In this document: one piece after another, positions 48,649 to 58,815 of the stretch
Numbering within the stretch: position 1 is the stretch's first letter
Layout: every line of letters starts with the position of its first letter
Origin: Dryas octopetala
Taxonomy: Eukaryota; Streptophyta; Magnoliopsida; Rosales; Rosaceae
Direction: 5' to 3'
NCBI GenBank assembly: GCA_963921425.1
Contig: OY992837.1
Span: forward strand, 2,763,896 to 2,827,895
Length of the DNA stretch: 64,000 bases
Notes under the pieces: model-generated
What the model was told of the DNA's origin: nothing
Seen by the model: the letters and a program-made list of their open reading frames with translations, nothing else
Database searches by the model: none
Made by a program: the position numbers and the translations under genes

Positions 48649-48836
48649 GAATAATGCTATACTTACCACATTCTTATACCATCTGACGTGTTATTACTTT
48701 ATTGGACAAAGTTTTTCTTTTCCTTTTTGGGTTTTTATTTTTATTTTTTAGTATCCAATGTATGAATGCCATGTAAGTTGCCACATAAGGTGGTATGAAA
48801 TTATGGTATAAAAATGTGGTATATGTAGCACTACTG
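48649..48836. mobile_element. 188-bp MITE with 9-bp TSD, only in duplication unit 2
   Basis: Terminal inverted repeats of about 30 bp (left ATGCTATACTTACCACATTC; right, opposite strand, GTGCTACATATACCACATTT). Flanked by CTTCTTCTT on both sides (48640-48648 and 48837-48845). Unit 1 has the unoccupied site with a single CTTCTTCTT. A 9-bp target duplication suggests a Mutator-type MITE, but the target is itself a simple repeat. Confidence 0.8.
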
Positions 48837-50006
48837 CTTCTTCTTCCATCCGAAGTCTTTCTTTTTATTTTACATTGTAGCGCTAGCCTCTCTCTCTCCA
48901 TTACTCTCTATTCTCTATCATGACAGAGAAAGGGATAGTGATAAAAAGTCCTTTTGATTTATAAACATGGAGACTCTTAGAAATTGAGCCTTATTCCCTA
49001 TACTGACGCAGCGTAACACGCAAGCAAAAGAGATAAAAAAAAAAAAAACCAGCGTTAATTCTAAGAAAAAATCTGGAATCCACCATAGAAATTAGAGAAA
49101 TCTCAAGGTTTTCTGATTGAAAATAATAATAATGAATAATACAAATAGCCAAAAAGATTGTTTAAATACGTTCAGAACCCTAAACGTTCGAAATTCAAAA
49201 CGGAAATAAAAATGGAAATAAAGTGCAATTTAGGAAACTTATTCAAAAACACTAAATTGCTTATTTGAAGTCCTAAACGAATGAATTTGGCCAAAATAGG
49301 CCTTCGGTATTTGTCTCGTCATTCCCTTCGAATCGGTATATCATGGGCCCATTTTTTATACTGGGCCGGGTTGAAACTTGTTCCTTTTCTTGCCCTTCTA
49401 GCGATCGAGTTGTTGCATGAATCGTTCTGCCATGTGATCTACATCATATACCCAAATTTCATAAATGCAATAAATAGAAGAAAGTCATAAAGCAATCGTC
49501 AAGAACATAGCTGTGATTGCAACCTTTGTGGGCTGTTAGCTCCAATAGACTATGAACAAGAACACAAGCAGTACAACAACATAAAACAAGAAAAAAGTCA
49601 TAAAGCAACAGGGTCAAGGACAATGCAAATGCTAAAAACATTATCAATTTGAGTCCACTACCATTATTAATGGCATCATTCTTGTCTAGTTCTATAATTT
49701 CTATTGTAAACTTATATTACATAAAGCATTCCTGGCCAAAAAAAATAATGCCAGCAATTGCCACTATGGAAGAGAGTATAATGTGATGAGTTTATAGCTA
49801 GGGGTTAAATGATTTATGGCTTGGATATATATATATTTGTTTAATTTAAATTTTGTAAAATTTATAATGAAAGTGAAAATAGTATTTGTAAAAACTGATG
49901 TGGCAAGAAATAATGAATTTAATTAAACAACATTAATAATTTTAATTGACATGTCATTAGGGCACTCTAGCATTGCCCTTTGAATAATTAGGCTTCGCCC
50001 AGTTCA

Positions 50007-50768
50007 ATTTTATAATTTTTGTTTTAAATTAGTTTGACCCGTTTTTTGACTTTTCAAACTATTGGACTTCAATATTCAACTTGTATTTATTTTAACAATT
50101 AAGGTATTAGTTTTTTAGTCTTTTAGTTTTCCATAAATTGTTAGTTCACAGTGGAAGTAAAGTTTTTATTTGGTCATTAATTTGGATGCAAAGTTTTTTG
50201 AAAGTAAAAGGCATATAAATTGATTTTGTATTAATGAGTCCTTTGACTCATTTCTACTTGTACAACTTGGACAATGAGTGATTAAGGCTCATGACTCTCT
50301 CTTTCCTTTCTTTTTTTATTTTTCCTTCCTTTTCTTTTTCTTTTTTTCTTTCCTTTTTCCTCTCGTGACTCTCTCCTCTTCCGGTTTTCCCTGTCATCAA
50401 TTCTCCCTCCCAAGTCTCAGCCCACTATCATTAATTCTCTCTCCCTGCCTGATCTGTTCCAACCTCCTTCCTTCTTCCCTGATCTCCCTCTTTTCCTCTT
50501 CTCCCTTCCCGATTTATTCTCTCTCCTCCCTCCCCAATCACGCAAGTGATCTTATTCCGCTAAGATGCAGCCGGAGTTGGTGGTCCGATCACATGCCATC
50601 AAGGAGAAGACACAGAAAAATGGCTGGGTTTGTATTACTAAGCGATATTTCGACGAAATTTCGTCAAATTTCAGTAAAATATTGACGAAAAATTAACGAA
50701 CTCGTGTTAAAATTTTGAAACCCCAAAAAATCAAAATTTTGCTGAAAATTTTGAAATTTAACACCTTG
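50007..50768 (+). mobile_element. hAT-type element copy 2, truncated duplicate
   Basis: Right-hand 760 bp of hAT copy 2 carried in duplication unit 2. The left end was lost in a deletion. The right end ACACCTTG is followed by CTTGTACC, which agrees with the left flank of the full copy in unit 1 at seven of eight bases. Confidence 0.75.
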
Positions 50769-51648
50769 CTTGTACCCTTTTTTTTTTTTGCACACCTCTA
50801 TTAAAAAATAAAAATAAACCCAAAAAAGAAAGACCACACAGCCCTCCCCTCTTTCTTTCTCTTTTTTCTCTCGTTCACACCCCCTCCCCCCTTTTTTTTT
50901 TCTTCTTCTTCTTCCTCCTACCCGAGCCACCACCTTCTTCCATCTCTTTCTCTCCGCATGCACCGCCAGGTAAGTGGATACGCCGTCGTTACTGCATGTA
51001 CCTCTGCAAAAGCAATTGCAAAGCACCCAATGACTAACAACACAAACAATAGTACACGCAACAATAGTATAAGCATAATACAAGTTTTTGGTCAAAATCT
51101 TCAACTTCGTAGATCCATATGTATGCAAAAGAAAATAACGAAGGCCTAGAAAAATCCCAAAAACAAAATAGCGAAACAGATAAAGAAGGAGAAAATGGGG
51201 GCACTACCTTGGCGAGATTGACGTAGAATATAAGGGGCTTTTTGGTGTTAGAGACTTGGATGCAGGTGGTTCGTCAGACCAGTGTCGAACCAATCGGTTT
51301 TGTTCGACACTAGTCTACCGAATCACCTGTGCCCAATTTTTTTTTTGCTGTCTACATGGACGAGAGGAGAGAGGAAATGAGAGAAAGAGAAAGAGAGAGA
51401 GAATAAGAGAAATTTGTTAAGATTAATGAATTGAAGTATTTAGGTAATTGAGAGGGATGTGTATATGAGAAATTTTAGTAGTGGGAGGAGTGTGAGGGAT
51501 GTGAAGTGAGAAAAAGTGTGAAAAGAATGTGCAAAAAAAAAAAAAAAAGGTATGCAAATAGCAGCACTCATTTTTTAAACTTTTTTTTGTGTGAAATGTC
51601 CATAACACCCTTCGTATAAAAACTCAAAATTTTTACTGTATTAGATTT

Positions 51649-53126
51649 TTTTTTTTTTTTTTTTTTCATTCTCTTTCCCTCAGCTGATCTCCCTCCCTCC
51701 CTCCTTGGCGTGATAGGTAACATGGCAACAAGAGGGTGATGTTTTGTTTCTGATGCTTAAAGTGACTCGGCTTGCCTAATTTGTGCTTGTAAGCACTGAA
51801 ACCACAGGACGATTTGTTACACTGATACGGATGACATGCCTTCAGAAATTCTCACATCTTGTACTAACTGGATATGGAGGAGCATATATCATTGACTGTT
51901 TGTTGGGCAGTTTGTAAAAGATGCATAGTTTCAGTTTGTTGTCATAGCTTCATAGAATGAATTGGGGAAGAAGCTTACGTAATTAGCAATAGGCCATGGG
52001 CTAATATGTATCATTCTCTGTAGGGGCTCATGTTATCAACAAGGAATTCGTCGTTGTCTAATGCAATATCTTCTATATTTATTAGCGTATTTCTGTACCC
52101 GGAGATGCAATGTTATATACTTATATGAGATTTTTATTGTTGTTTCGTTTATGCAATTCAAATGGTTCTCTTAAGGGTGCCCATTTTTGTACATTCTCAA
52201 AGATTACTCAGATGTGAAATGTGTATAAGTAGTAGCCATCAAGAATGATGATTTGACGACCAAGATATATAGCACGAACATTTGTTATATTTCTAAGAAG
52301 GTCCATATATAATTTTGCATTTAATTTAGACTTCAACAGGCCTCAAATACTTCAAATTTCAGGTATTAGACTTTGTTGAAGTGGAATGAGACCCGAACCT
52401 AATTGAAAACCAAAACCAAAATTGCTCAAACTCAATTCACTTCCATAAGCACCAGGACATGAACTTTTTGATGCTATCAGCCACACATATTAGATAACGA
52501 TTGTTTTAAATGCTTTCATCTACCAACTGAAGAACATATATTATGTTTCCACCAAAAAAAGTCAAAAGAACATTATATTCATTTTATGGTCGGGGAAATT
52601 ACACTTCTATGCCCCTAAAGGAACTAAACCATATATTATGCGATTTCTAACTACCTTGTCTCCTATAAAAATTTCAACACGTTGTAGAGCCTAGAAATTA
52701 ATATGTCCAGTGTGTTAATTGTTATGTAGTCATTCCATTTAGTGCCCTTCAGTTTTCTGTTACGAAACATAGTTTTGAAACCCAATATTTGTCAATGAGA
52801 TAGAAGACATGATAATAATTGCAGTTTTTAATGTTGTCAAATATCTCATTAACATATATCAAATAACTGGGAAGCTTCAAAAACAATGACAACAACACCA
52901 AAACACGAGCATTAAAAACAAACCATTTTTGAATTTTCAATGGATATGATCATATGTGAGCTCCTTGTGGCAGGTGATAGAGACAAAAGAGGACTAGGTA
53001 CAGCCAGCAGTTGGAGACATGTGGTATAGAACAAATTATTAGATCGGTCCACGCACATATAGAACATACAAGTAGAAGTTAACCTAATGATAATTACTCC
53101 TTAGCATGATGTGTACATTACTCTAA

Positions 53127-53159
<33 letters not shown>

Positions 53160-54231
53160 TGCTTGAGCAATAGCCACAATTAATTGATTCAACAAAATTC
53201 AACTTAGTCTATCTAGATGCCTGGACAGCCCACAGCTACATAGGCATATCCTTCGTTTTTTTTGTTGAAAGCCCAAAGCAGGTCCGCACCAGATAACGAA
53301 GTACATAACAAAAACTGAAAACATAATATCTAAAGCTGAAAAAGGAAACCGAGCAAGACAAGCATAGCTGCATAGCTCACCTCGGAAATGAAAGTATAGA
53401 AAGCTTAGTTTCATGATCTTAATTAGGAATTGTGCTCTTCTCAGCCTTTATGGCCATCCATTCAATCCAATGGGTTTCCCACTGCTCCACATCAGCATAT
53501 GAGAATTAATGCCACCTAAGTAGATAAAAAGAAAGTTGGATTCCATGGTCCATAGCATTAATTTTATTGTTGGACAAGCCTTAAATTTAATCAAAGCCAA
53601 TTCATATATATCTTAAAGTTAGTCTTAACTGAATATTGCAATTACCAGAAAATTATATCTTGATTTATTTAGATTGATTGTAATTAACATAATCGATTAG
53701 CCCTGTAATTCTGTAAATGATATATATACCTACAATTGGAGAGAGTAAAACACCGAAGAGATCGAGTAATGTTTGTTTTTTCATTTTTCTTAATAAGATT
53801 TTTTTTGGCAAAAAAACAAAGATGAGGTTTTTTAGTACAAGTAATCAAGTATAACCGGTGTTGTTTTTAAAAAATAAAATAAAAAGAAACAAGAAAACAA
53901 GTGAATGATCATAAAAAAAATATTTTATTTTATTTTTATTTGTTTACAAGAGAAAAAGAGTGTACAATAGTTCATAAATTTGTTAAATGCATGCCAAGCC
54001 ACTTGCTGCCCAGAGAGTGCAACAGGGTCCTTTATTTATGGACTGATAGGCAAGATGAAGTAGAAACTTGTGGATTTATTTATTCCTTTTTCTCTGTGAA
54101 TTTATTTATTTGTTTCATTACCAAATTAAAGAATATATAAGTACTTGCCGATTGGATTACACATAATAATCAATGATTATTGTTAACCACACTAAATATA
54201 CTGAAAACCAAAGTTCAACTAAATATATTCC
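51649..54231. other. Spacer, no gene seen; AT microsatellite
   Basis: After a poly(T) tract and CT-rich sequence (to about 51705) comes non-repetitive DNA (51706-52200) with the look of a transcript 3' end but no usable frame. The rest is AT-rich. An (AT)n microsatellite lies at 53132-53159. One possible further poly(A) insertion lies near 52550 (TTTCCACC plus A's between imperfect AGAACAT.TATATT repeats). Confidence 0.45.
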
Positions 54232-54366
54232 AACAATGCCGGAGAGGGGTTAAGAACTCCTACGGTTCTGTTATTAAAAAAAAAAACGCTAAAAACTCCA
54301 ACAATCCCGGAGAGGGGCCTACAAATTCCTACTGTTATTAGAAAACGCCGATGCCTGAGAGGGGCT
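54232..54366 (+). repeat. Three degenerate copies of a roughly 50-bp tandem repeat
   Basis: Units share CGGAGAGGGG, AACTCCTAC and TGTTATTA(G/A)AAAAACGC. Non-coding. It lies directly before the hairpin locus. Confidence 0.6.
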
Positions 54367-54591
54367 AAAAAGACTCAAGCTCTGCTGACACCTATGTTAT
54401 GCTCCCTGGCTATGCGCTGTCGGATTTGCGGCTTTTCTACAGGGTCAGCATTTGCTTCTATAGCTACAACGAAATGCCAGTTATATAAACCTTTCAGCTG
54501 GGCCAGCACATGCATCTCGGAAGCCATTCCTACAGCAACGGTAGTGTGTTGGAGGAGACGCTTCTTTTTCTTCAGCATAGGGTAAACCTCA

Positions 54592-54892
54592 TACCTTCTC
54601 CCAGCTCCATTTGCCATCCAATCAGCCATTCATCATCAATCAATTGCAGATATGACTCATGCATCAAGAGAAGCGTTGAGGGAATACATGCAATTCCAAG
54701 TTGAAATCCAACGTGCAGAGCAAGAACTTCGTGAGATAGCTTCCATATCTCACGAAGTTCTTGCTCTGCACGTTGGATTTCAACTTGGAATTGCATGTAT
54801 TCCCTCAACGCTTCTCTTGATGCTTGAGTCATATCTGCAATTGATTGATGATGAATGGCTGATTGGATGGCAAATGGAGCTGGGAGAAGGTA
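54592..54892. repeat. Near-perfect 147-bp inverted repeat (long hairpin, 7-nt loop)
   Basis: Arms 54592-54738 and 54746-54892 are reverse complements with one mismatch that I can see (GATGCATGAG versus GATGCTTGAG). A 7-base loop GCTTCCA separates them. On transcription this would form a very stable hairpin. Each arm can be read as a protein segment (MTQASREALREYMQFQVEIQ on the minus strand), so the arms look like an inverted duplication of a coding exon. Adjoining minus-strand frame 54375-54629 reads on as an unrecognised peptide. I cannot identify the parent gene. Confidence 0.92.
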
Positions 54893-55029
54893 GTTTATAT
54901 ATACACATATCTTCAAAAGATCATCTATGAGAGCCAGCTGGTGGTTTGTATTTACACAAACAGGGGAACTAAATATTAACATCAGCAAGAGCACCACAGG
55001 CCCGTGAATGGGAAATGAAGGTGAATGGG

Positions 55030-55345
55030 CATCTTTGGGACTGTGAGCCTTGATATATACATGGTGAAAGTGAAACAAATCAACAATGACCCAGCATCTT
55101 TGGGACTGTGAGCCTTGATATATACATGATGAAAGTGAAACAAATCAACAATGACCCAGAATCTTTGGGACTGTGAGCCTTGATATATACATGATGAAAG
55201 TGAAACAAATCACAATGACCCAGCATCTTTGGGACCGTGAGCCTTGATATATACATGATGAAAGTGAAACAAATCAACAATGACCCAGCATCTTTGGGAC
55301 TGTGAGCCTTGATATATACATGGTGATCAAAGTGAAACAATGACC
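55030..55345 (+). repeat. 65-bp minisatellite, five copies
   Basis: Units start at 55030, 55095, 55160, 55224 and 55289 with CATCTTTGGGACTGTGAGCC and continue through CCTTGATATATACATGATGA to AATGACCCAG. Copies differ at a few bases; the fifth is cut short. Each unit can be read on the minus strand without a stop in part, but only as a periodic peptide. Confidence 0.92.
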
Positions 55346-56650
55346 TAAGCCATGGTGATCCAACAGCTCCTCAAAAATATAGAAATTGACCAGAAGCCTA
55401 ATTATTAGACCACCTAAAGGCAAGCCAGACCTCATAGTGACTAAAAAACAGAATATCATCACTACGTTATGCTTCCCAAGATTCTCAACCAGGCTATCAC
55501 GATCGTAAACTCAAACTTAGGATTTCTAGTTTTATGTGCAACCTTTGTATATAGATAAATCATCCCTTATTTTGAAAAATATTTATTCTTCTTTTATGTA
55601 AAGTAAATATCATTTTATCAAAATTATGGAAATTAAGTAAACATATATATATATATATAATTTTTTTGAGGGGCCTGCATGGGAAATATAACTTGTATAT
55701 ATTGTACCTCGATCAATTAAAGGCCAGCCAATGTCATTCATCCACAATAGACACGTAACTTGCATGTACATGTTATTCATCCACAATAGACACGTCAAAA
55801 TATGAAAATATATGAATTACTTTAATAGTTTAATCTAAAAAAGTATTTATGTACACATACATTGATACATGCTCATAATACGTACAACTAAAATAAAATG
55901 ATGGCCCAAATACAATGACACTATCATCCACTCGACTTCCTAAGCCCTATGAATTAATTTTTAGTGATTCTCAAAGATATATATAAGTTATAGTATTTGA
56001 TAGTTTAAGGCAGCAAACCATTTCCATTCGTGAGATTGCTTTACGGGCTCCTCTTGATCGAATGAAGTATTTTCAGAACCAAAAAAGACGAAGTCAAAAA
56101 AAAGATAACATATGAGAGAATGAGACTTTTGGTTTCACCCCAATAGAATAAGATCACTCATTCTTTCCCAATTTTTTTTCGGTAGGCACTTGTTTTGTTT
56201 CCATCTCTGCATCAGTGTTAGTTACATGAGTACAAGTAAAATGCAACATTACAATCTATCTAATTACCCGTGGATGCTGCAGCTTCTACAATCTCCGACA
56301 ATGTCAGTAAATTCGGCAAGTTTATCTTCAGCCAAAGTTGACTTGTCTTCTACAGATATTGCAACTTTAGCAAAGAGATAATTGTCATTGACAATCTTCA
56401 CCTGTTCAGGAAAATGCCAAGATCGAGTACCATTCTCTGCATACAAGTCAAAAACAACATACGCAGAAATATTATTTTCTTTTTTATGCCCCAACAAATT
56501 TCATCAAATTTTTCATACCCATGTTTATCATCGTAAATACAATCAACAAGCTCTCCCAGACGACACTTCTGGTTAACAGTTATAAGATGTGTGCATGAAA
56601 TTATGAATGCCAATGTCATACCTGAACCTCATGGAGAAGGAATTATTCTC
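55346..56650. other. Spacer with one exon-like remnant
   Basis: AT-rich. At 56270-56436 the minus strand holds an exon-like stretch, flanked by TTGTATGCAG and CACGGGTAAT. It encodes about 55 residues of non-repetitive protein character (for example NDNYLFAKVAISVEDKST). I do not recognise the family. It may be a captured or relic exon. No partner exon is visible nearby. Confidence 0.4.
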
Positions 56651-56796
56651 GGGCTTATTTTTTTATTTTTCTTGGAGCAAAGCCCAACAAGCCACAGGCC
56701 AATTCTCTTGGATAAGAGCCCAAACAATGCAAACCCAATTCCATGTCCAGCCTAAGCGAAGCCAGCCCAAAACAGAAATTAAGCTTTTATAAACTA

Positions 56797-58700
56797 CAGT
56801 AAAACCTTATAAATGAATGTTTGATAAATTAATAATCTCGATTAAATAATAAAATATTTCGGTCCCAACTCAGGCCAGTGTACTAGAATAATAACCTCGC
56901 TAAATGTATAAGATAATAATTTTTCTTAAAATCTATTAGGGCCCAGTGAATATATAAATTAATAATTGATGAAATACTTAAAAAAATAGCACATAAAAAT
57001 TCATAATACATATTAAGGAACTTTTTACTTAATAACTTCTATTTTCTCAATTCAGTTTTTTTTCAAAATATGCTTCTAAAGTCGTTTGCCTTTTCTTTGT
57101 ACATAAACCGAATTGAACCTCATCTTTAATTTTTTGCAATGCATACACCACATTTGATATATTTTTTTCATTTTGAAAACACTTGATCTTTTAGTTCTTA
57201 ACTTATCTCGAAATGTATATTTATGTACTTATCTTGAATACACTTGATCTTCTAGCTCATAATCTATGTATATATGTACTTATCTTAAATTAACTTGATC
57301 TTCTAGTTCTTAACATTTATTTAAAAGTTTGAAGTTATACATATATTTTTATTTTTTTTATAAGATACATGCAAGGAATAAAATTTCAAATTTTGATGAA
57401 ATTTTGACGAAAATTTCAAAATTTTTTAAATTTCGATAGAAATTAGATGGAAATTGCTATCAAAAAACGGAAATTAATAAAACTTTACCATATGTTTATT
57501 TAACATATTATCTACAACATTGATAAAAAACATTAAAGAAACTAAATTATATAGTAAATTTTATATGATATAAGATGAATATAATGAGCGCTAAAGGCAA
57601 ATACTATTAAACAAAATTAGTATAATGAATAAATGAAATTAGTATATTTTTTTATACTCTATAATCTATATACTAAATCCTAATATTAAATCCTATATAC
57701 CCTAATACTCTTTATACTCTATAATCTATACACTAATCCCTATATATATTTTACAATCTATACTCTATATTGTTTAGAATATGATATAGGATATTAGAGT
57801 TTAGGCTTTTTAAGATATTTTTAATTATTTTTTATATAAAAATATATTGGGTTTAAAAACAACTAAACGAAACCCCAAAACGGCCAAACGAAACTCCAAA
57901 TCTTTTTTTTATTCTTTCCAATTGCCCAAATGCCCCAAACCTCAATCAATCATAAATCTTTTTTTTTTCTCTCTTTTTTTTTTTCCTTCCTTTTCCCATT
58001 TCCTTCCTTTTTTCCCCGCAAGTCTCCACTCCCCAGACTCTCCACTCTTTCCTTTTTTCTTTTTTTTCCTTTCTTTTTTCTTTCTTTCCTTCATTTTCCC
58101 ATTTCCTTCCTTTTCTCCCCGCAAGGCTCCAGACTCTCCACTTCTCCTCCAGTGGCCATCTTCCCTCTCAATCTCCATTATTTCAATCACCTTCTCTTTC
58201 TCTCTCCCTCAGTCAATAACTCATCTGATATCTTCTCTTTCCTCCCTCTTCCTCCCCGATCTCCCTCTCTTCTCTCCCCGCGCCGATCTCCTCTCTCCGG
58301 GCCGATCTCTTCCTCCTCTCTTCTCTCTCCCGGGCGATGACAAGTGACGAGGCCGACTCTCCTTTTTCTCCCATCTCTCCCTCTGGGCGCTGCCTCCCTG
58401 GCTCTAGTCGAAAATTTCGCCGAAATTTTGAGAATTTAAAGAAATTTTTAGAAATATTTTTAATATAGTGTTAAAATTTCCATACCTCTAAAAATCGAAA
58501 TTTCGCCAAAAATTTTGAAATTTAACACCTTGCTTATACATGTATATTTGTTAAAAAAATAAATAAATAATATATGAACAAAAAAAAAATCTTTTTAAAT
58601 TAATAAATATTTATTTATTTATTTATCGATATATAAATAATCTCTCTAAAATAATATTTTTTCTTATTTCTTATAGTATTCATTTATATAGGTTTAACTG
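56797..58700. mobile_element. Tc1/mariner (Emigrant/Lemi-like) element split by hAT copy 3
   Basis: The ends are CAGTAAAACCTTATAAATGA and, on the opposite strand, CAGTTAAACCTATATAAATG, with TA on both sides. From memory the TIR resembles the CAGTAAAACCTCTATAAATTAATA type of the pogo-like Emigrant/Lemi MITEs. The element is about 740 bp without the nested hAT element (57372-58532). No transposase frame is seen. The truncated RAD9 copy at 37425 lacks it: there the flanking sequences are joined at about 37590-37640. Confidence 0.7.
57372..58532 (+). mobile_element. hAT-type non-autonomous element, copy 3 (nested)
   Basis: 1161 bp, starting CAAGGAATAAAATTTC and ending GAAATTTAACACCTTG, the family ends. 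It lies inside the Tc1/mariner-like element. The flanks GATACATG and CTTATACATG share ATACATG at an offset, so the 8-bp target duplication is not clean. It contains an AT-rich block of ACTCTATAATCTATA-type repeats (also in copy 1, reversed) and a long CT-rich tract (57960-58400). Low-complexity frames at 57847-58347 are not credible genes. Confidence 0.75.
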
Positions 58701-58815
58701 TATTAATTATCCTTCATTTTTATACTGTGGTTATTGATATATTCCCGCCAAGGCCTAATTAGAGCGCGCGACGAGAGACTGAGAGAAACTGAGAGACGCA
58801 GAGAGAGAGAGAGAG

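Larger units (their letters stand above)
47659..51648. repeat. Tandem duplication, unit 2
   Basis: Second copy of 43139-47614. It carries an exon 1 fragment, the promoter-side DNA, a unique MITE (48649-48836), a deletion that removed the left part of hAT copy 2 (junction near 50007), and then the rest of the unit to a poly(T) tract at about 51648. Order and orientation match unit 1. Confidence 0.93.

Noticed and set aside
55030-55345. CRISPR-like array
   Set aside because: Copies abut with no unique spacers and the genome is a plant's; it is a minisatellite.
57847-58347. 166-codon Phe/Ser/Pro-rich frame and its overlapping partner
   Set aside because: CT-rich tract of hAT copy 3; composition explains the lack of stops.
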